DNA of 57,669 nucleotides from an uncultured delta proteobacterium (lineage in GTDB: Bacteria; Desulfobacterota; Syntrophia; Syntrophales; Smithellaceae). The stretch's first letter is position 1. Each line of letters begins with the position of its first letter. Location: assembly GCA_903907985.1 (NCBI GenBank), contig CAIVQG010000040.1:1-57669 (forward strand). Reading direction: 5' to 3'. The translations under genes and the position numbers were made by a program. Below, in pieces: positions 54,684 to 57,669 of this stretch. The notes under the pieces were generated by a model, which did not search any database, was not told the DNA's origin, and saw only the letters and a list, made by a program, of their open reading frames with translations.

Positions 54684-55925
54684 TTGGACAGCGGAACAAA
54701 TGTATTTCACTATATAGTGCTTTTCGCGCTGTATTCCTTCATGGGCTGGATGATCGAGGTTATATACCGCTCCATAACGCAACGACAATTTGTCAATGCC
54801 GGGTTTGTGTTCGGACCTTTCCTTCCCATTTATGGTTTTGGTGCTGCGGCAGCAATTCTTCTGGAATATTTTTTATCCGACTGGCATCTTATACCGCGTT
54901 TTATCATCTTGGGTCTGGTAATTACCACCATTGAATATCTGGTCGGTTTTTTTGCCGAAAAAATATTTAAACTGACGCTCTGGGATTATTCGGAAAACAA
55001 ACTGAATCTGCATGGTCGCGTGTGCCTTCATTTTTCTCTCATCTGGACAGTTCTCGCCCTGCTCTTCGTGACGTTTATTCATCCGGTAGTGCTCAACACT
55101 ATCAGCCGGCCGGATGATGCTTACATCAAAACCGCAGCTATATTATTTATGATTTATTTTACCGTCGACTATTCCTTTTCTGTGGCATCGATTTCCGCTT
55201 TCCGCAGAAGAATCGCTTTCCTCTATACCGAATACCTTAATCTGGACAATGTGGAAATTGAAAAGATATTAACGTCCTTTCAGCGGCTCCGTAATGCCTT
55301 CCCGGCTTTAAACAGGTATGTCGACAGCAATATCAACAGTAACATTAAAAATAGAATTAGTGCTTTTCTCAAACCGATTTCCGACAAGATCATTCTGGAA
55401 ATGCAGGGCAGAATGTCCTTTGAACCTGAATACTATGAGATAATCCGGGAGATAGACGAGCACGAAGAATTTCTGAAGCTCAAGGAATACTTTCATCATA
55501 ATTCTTCGATCTACATCCACGTGCAGGAAGTGGCGTATTTATCTTACCGGATATGCAAATTATTAAAACTGGATCACCATTCCGCCGCACGCGGTGCGCT
55601 GCTTCATGATTTCTTTCTGTATGACTGGCGCAATCATGATGTGCCTGATCTTCCCCGCCATAAATATCACGGAATCGAACACCCGGCCATTGCGCTTACC
55701 AATGCCCGCAAACATTTTTCAATCAATGAAATTGAAGCGGATATTATCCGGAAACACATGTGGCCGTTGACGCTGGTTCCGCCAAAATACAAAGAATCAT
55801 TTATCGTTTCTTTTGCCGATAAATATCTTTCTTCCAAGGAATTTATCAGTGAATACAAGAAAAGAATAAAACGGCAGCGCAAACAAAAGGCGCACAACCG
55901 GCAGAAGAACCGCCGCGTTCATTGA
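54684..55925 (+). CDS. CmpB-type (DUF1113/ABC permease-like) membrane domain fused to an HD domain
   Basis: This 413-residue protein has about five membrane helices in residues 8-170 with features of the CmpB-like putative ABC permease family: FMGWMIEVIYRS, LWDYSENKLNLHGRVCLHFSLIW. A linker with helices (180-270) leads to an HD phosphohydrolase-like domain: IHVQEVAYLSYRI (H279), GALLHDFFLYDW (H308, D309), KYHGIEHPAIA and SFADKYLSS. HD domains cut phosphate esters such as nucleotides. The C terminus is very basic (KRIKRQRKQKAHNRQKNRR). It uses a TTG start after AGGGAAC. It has no ABC ATPase partner nearby. Function is unknown. Confidence 0.78.
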   Translation: MDSGTNVFHYIVLFALYSFMGWMIEVIYRSITQRQFVNAGFVFGPFLPIYGFGAAAAILLEYFLSDWHLIPRFIILGLVITTIEYLVGFFAEKIFKLTLWDYSENKLNLHGRVCLHFSLIWTVLALLFVTFIHPVVLNTISRPDDAYIKTAAILFMIYFTVDYSFSVASISAFRRRIAFLYTEYLNLDNVEIEKILTSFQRLRNAFPALNRYVDSNINSNIKNRISAFLKPISDKIILEMQGRMSFEPEYYEIIREIDEHEEFLKLKEYFHHNSSIYIHVQEVAYLSYRICKLLKLDHHSAARGALLHDFFLYDWRNHDVPDLPRHKYHGIEHPAIALTNARKHFSINEIEADIIRKHMWPLTLVPPKYKESFIVSFADKYLSSKEFISEYKKRIKRQRKQKAHNRQKNRRVH

Positions 55926-56777
55926 TTATTCCATCTTAGAGTTTTCAACAATTGAAGAAATAAGATTCATCCCATTTTCGTAAAATACCTTCTCATAAAA
56001 CTCCGGCGAAAGTTCATAGGCAAGAAGAGTTTCCATCTCGGATTCGCGCGGCAGGATAAGATTGGGAAAATCTGATCCGTACAGGATACGGTCCTTATGC
56101 TTTTCCAGCGGTTCGTTACCGAGATCAAACCCACCCTTGCCCTGCATATCTCTAAAGAATGAGTAAGCCGTATCCAAATAAACGCCGGGATGATCGTCTA
56201 AAAGATCCATGAAACCCTGGTACTCTAATGCCCCCATGTGGGCTACATTGGCCGACAGCTCCGGATAACGCAAGAGAAGTTTTTTAAAGTGTTCCAGCCC
56301 GACATATTCATTACCGACGGGGCCGGTGCCCACATGAAAAAGGATACGCTTGCCTCGATCCGCCACCAGATCGTACATCGGGAAAAGGCGCTCGTCATGG
56401 GGGAAGAAACGCTGAACGAGCAATTGCATCTTAAAGCCGAGCACCCGCGGGTGCTTTAATATTTTTTCGGCGTATTCAAGTGCATTGGCATCGCCGGGAT
56501 GATATGCCGCAAAGCAGTAAAGGTCGGGATTATCATCCAGTATTTTCAGATTCCATTCATTGAGGCCGGAGGCTATGCCTGCCCGATGAGCATAATTGGA
56601 ATAGACGATCTTCTCCACACCGCGTTCTCGCAGGTACTCAATGCATTCGCGATAGTAGAGTCTATGGATGACGTTCCACTGATATCCTTTGGCAAAGAAA
56701 TCCCAAATGGCATCAAACATCTTGTCCGGGAAAAGATGAACGTGAAAATCAACAATGCGGACGGGTATTTTCTGCAT
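55926..56777 (-). CDS. Amidohydrolase-2 family metal hydrolase
   Basis: This 283-residue TIM-barrel protein of the amidohydrolase-2 type has the N-terminal metal motif VDFHVHLFPD (H12, H14), a histidine in ILFHVGTGP, a further one in VAHMGALEY, and the metal aspartate in ILYGSDFPNLI. Such enzymes do hydrolysis or decarboxylation of small ring or carboxylic compounds. Its stop abuts the stop of the CmpB-HD gene with no gap, so no terminator lies between them. It begins 68 bp after the ArsC-like selenoprotein gene on the same strand and may be in its operon. The substrate is unknown. Confidence 0.88.
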   Translation of the reverse strand: MQKIPVRIVDFHVHLFPDKMFDAIWDFFAKGYQWNVIHRLYYRECIEYLRERGVEKIVYSNYAHRAGIASGLNEWNLKILDDNPDLYCFAAYHPGDANALEYAEKILKHPRVLGFKMQLLVQRFFPHDERLFPMYDLVADRGKRILFHVGTGPVGNEYVGLEHFKKLLLRYPELSANVAHMGALEYQGFMDLLDDHPGVYLDTAYSFFRDMQGKGGFDLGNEPLEKHKDRILYGSDFPNLILPRESEMETLLAYELSPEFYEKVFYENGMNLISSIVENSKME

Positions 56778-56844
56778 ATTAAAAAACTCCAGAATACATT
56801 TGCCGGTGATTTTTAATCAGGGGATATCACCAATAAGGAACATT

Positions 56845-57192
56845 TTAGAATTCTATTATTTTCGCCATGTTTTCCGCCGATGCAGCAAAGTAAACATTCG
56901 GGCCAATTTTCACTATAGGACGTCGTATAAGACGAGGCTCTTTGAGCATCAACCCAATCAAATCATCACCGCTGAGTTTTTCTCGATCCAGCCCCAGTTT
57001 CGAGAAGCTGGGACTGCGGAAATTGAATATCTCGGAAGGGTTACTTCCCTGTAGCAGCGCCACAATCTCATCCGAGGTAAAGGGATTTTTAAAAAAAACG
57101 CGGTCGACTAATTCGACCTTCTTTTGCGAAAGAAACTCCCTCGCCTTCCGACAGGTTGTTCATTTGTTCCAGCAATAGAATTCAACTTTCAT
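56845..57192 (-). CDS. ArsC/Spx-family selenoprotein (Sec11 in a UxxC motif)
   Basis: From the ATG at 57192, with GGGAGG 10 bases upstream, the frame meets one TGA (57162-57160) at codon 11 in FYCWNK-U-TTCRKAREFL, then runs to TAA at 56847-56845, for 115 residues. The ArsC/Spx thioredoxin fold is clear: normal family members have CxxC followed by RKA, here UTTCRKA, then the ending LMLKEPRLIRRPIVKIGPNVYF (arsenate-reductase-like helix and strand, about 81-102). A plain gene call would start at 57063 and lose the redox site. Sec in place of the first Cys should make a more reactive thiol/selenol reductase. The substrate, arsenate or a disulfide, is unknown. Confidence 0.88.
57126..57144 (-). 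promoter_or_regulatory. Candidate bacterial SECIS element (ArsC-like gene)
   Basis: On the minus strand GCGAGGG-AGTTT-CTTTCGC forms a 7-bp stem, including two G-U pairs, with a 5-base loop containing G. The loop starts 22 bases past the TGA, within the usual range. A closer alternative, CCTGTC-GGAA-GGCGAGG, is nearer to the TGA than normal. Confidence 0.5.
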
Positions 57193-57410
57193 ATGGACAC
57201 GACCTCCCTCAAAACAAAGGATAATGTTTCTTTTGCCGTCACTTTAATACATCAAAGAAATTTGTACAAATAATAATTTACACAGTGATCATAAACAAAA
57301 ATTGTTAGCCGGCTTTTGTAGCCAATGTTATGTGCATTTCAGAATAATTTTTTTCCACAAGACGGTAATTCATATTGACAAAAATTCTTCTTGACATTTT
57401 CCGCCAAATA

Positions 57411-57428
57411 TTTAACCGTACGGTTAAA
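57411..57428. promoter_or_regulatory. Palindromic operator upstream of the TolC-like gene
   Basis: TTTAACCGTACGGTTAAA is a perfect 18-base palindrome, the form of many TetR-family operators that control efflux operons. TTGACA boxes occur at 57375-57380 and 57391-57396, so a bound repressor would cover the promoter or start of transcription. No tetR gene is in the window. The 271-bp region 57193-57463 holds no gene. Confidence 0.65.
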
Positions 57429-57463
57429 CCAGCTGGTTGATTTATCATCCATAGAGGTGAAAA

Positions 57464-57669
57464 ATGAACACTAAATCATTGTGGATACCGATATTGGTCA
57501 CTGTTGTGCTGGGGCCTTTTACAGCGATTGCCGCAGAGCTATTGACCTTAGAAGCAAGCATTGATATTGCGTTGAAGAACAGTTTGACCATTCATTCCGC
57601 GAAGGAAGGCGTGAAAGCTGCCACTGCGCAGACAAGAGAAGCCATTACCGGCTTTTTGCCGAAGTTTAA
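57464..57669 (+). CDS. TolC-like outer membrane efflux protein, N-terminal part (partial)
   Basis: Only the first 68 residues fall in the window. A signal peptide (1-24, ending TAIAAE) is followed by LTLEASIDIALKNSLTIHSAKEGVKAATAQTREAITGFLPKF: this is the first helical repeat of TolC-type proteins, with the LxxAIxxALxNN-like start near 29-40 and the turn before FLP. TolC-like proteins form the outer membrane channel for RND, ABC or MFS pumps. GAGGTGA lies 6 bases before the ATG. The palindrome at 57411-57428 suggests drug-responsive control. Confidence 0.85.
   Translation, partial: MNTKSLWIPILVTVVLGPFTAIAAELLTLEASIDIALKNSLTIHSAKEGVKAATAQTREAITGFLPKF

Noticed and set aside
56845-57063. 72-residue minus-strand reading frame without the redox motif
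   Set aside because: It lacks the active site and a ribosome site. The longer frame with Sec11 has both, with GGGAGG before its ATG.

Overview
The window looks like chromosomal DNA of an anaerobic, selenium-using Gram-negative bacterium, most likely a syntrophic deltaproteobacterium (Syntrophales/Smithella-like). This placement is inferred from gene content: many CoA-ligases and beta-oxidation-type enzymes, an ADP-forming acyl-CoA synthetase, a double-cubane-cluster protein of the 2-hydroxyacyl-CoA dehydratase family, lipoproteins, a TolC-like protein, and PilT-type ATPases. No phage, insertion sequence, CRISPR array or replication origin was seen.

Layout. 1-18.7 kb is an acyl-CoA metabolism region: the end of an acyl-CoA dehydrogenase, an acyl-CoA ligase, an SDR dehydrogenase and a thiolase (all +); an HD-GYP sensor; a Nudix-like gene; a MarR/SDR/anchored-protein operon; an ADP-forming acyl-CoA synthetase behind a consensus promoter; two more AMP-forming ligases; a transglutaminase-like protein; and a lipoprotein D-aminoacylase homologue. 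18.7-24.8 kb is a minus-strand run: ccdA, a TlpA-like thioredoxin, a CaiB-type CoA-transferase, PspC, an alpha/beta hydrolase, an MBL-fold hydrolase and ettA. It diverges from a small plus operon with a DsbC-like protein and a small cytochrome c. 26.4-39.4 kb is a minus-strand housekeeping block: metG, ricT-like, holB and tmk, and a separate operon xseA-xseB-ispA-dxs-tlyA-ispH/ubiA fusion-lipoprotein-NifU domain-ferredoxin.

40.7-45.3 kb is a selenium neighbourhood on the minus strand: a NifS-like enzyme, a tRNA with anticodon UCA and tRNA-Sec architecture, a Se/S-carrier-like protein, YedF, a double-cubane-cluster protein, and a LysR regulator with a large inverted repeat placed like its operator. 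tRNA-Ala(CGC) follows. 45.9-48.8 kb holds two PilT-type ATPases and a degenerate receiver protein. The rest holds a TPR protein, UspA, a chagasin-like inhibitor, Hsp20 and Lon, a CmpB-like membrane domain fused to HD, an amidohydrolase, and the start of a TolC-like gene behind a palindromic operator.

The most interesting result is that two short genes that look truncated become full-length when one in-frame UGA is read as selenocysteine. One is a HesB/IscA-like protein (50026-50343, Sec33). The other is an ArsC/Spx-like thioredoxin-fold protein (56845-57192, Sec11, giving a UxxC motif). Each has a candidate bacterial SECIS hairpin at suitable distance downstream of the UGA. With tRNA-Sec and selenium-delivery genes in the same window, this gives a coherent selenoprotein picture. 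Other notable items are the IspH-UbiA fusion in an operon that also supplies Fe-S functions, and a deoxyhypusine-synthase-family enzyme in a bacterium.
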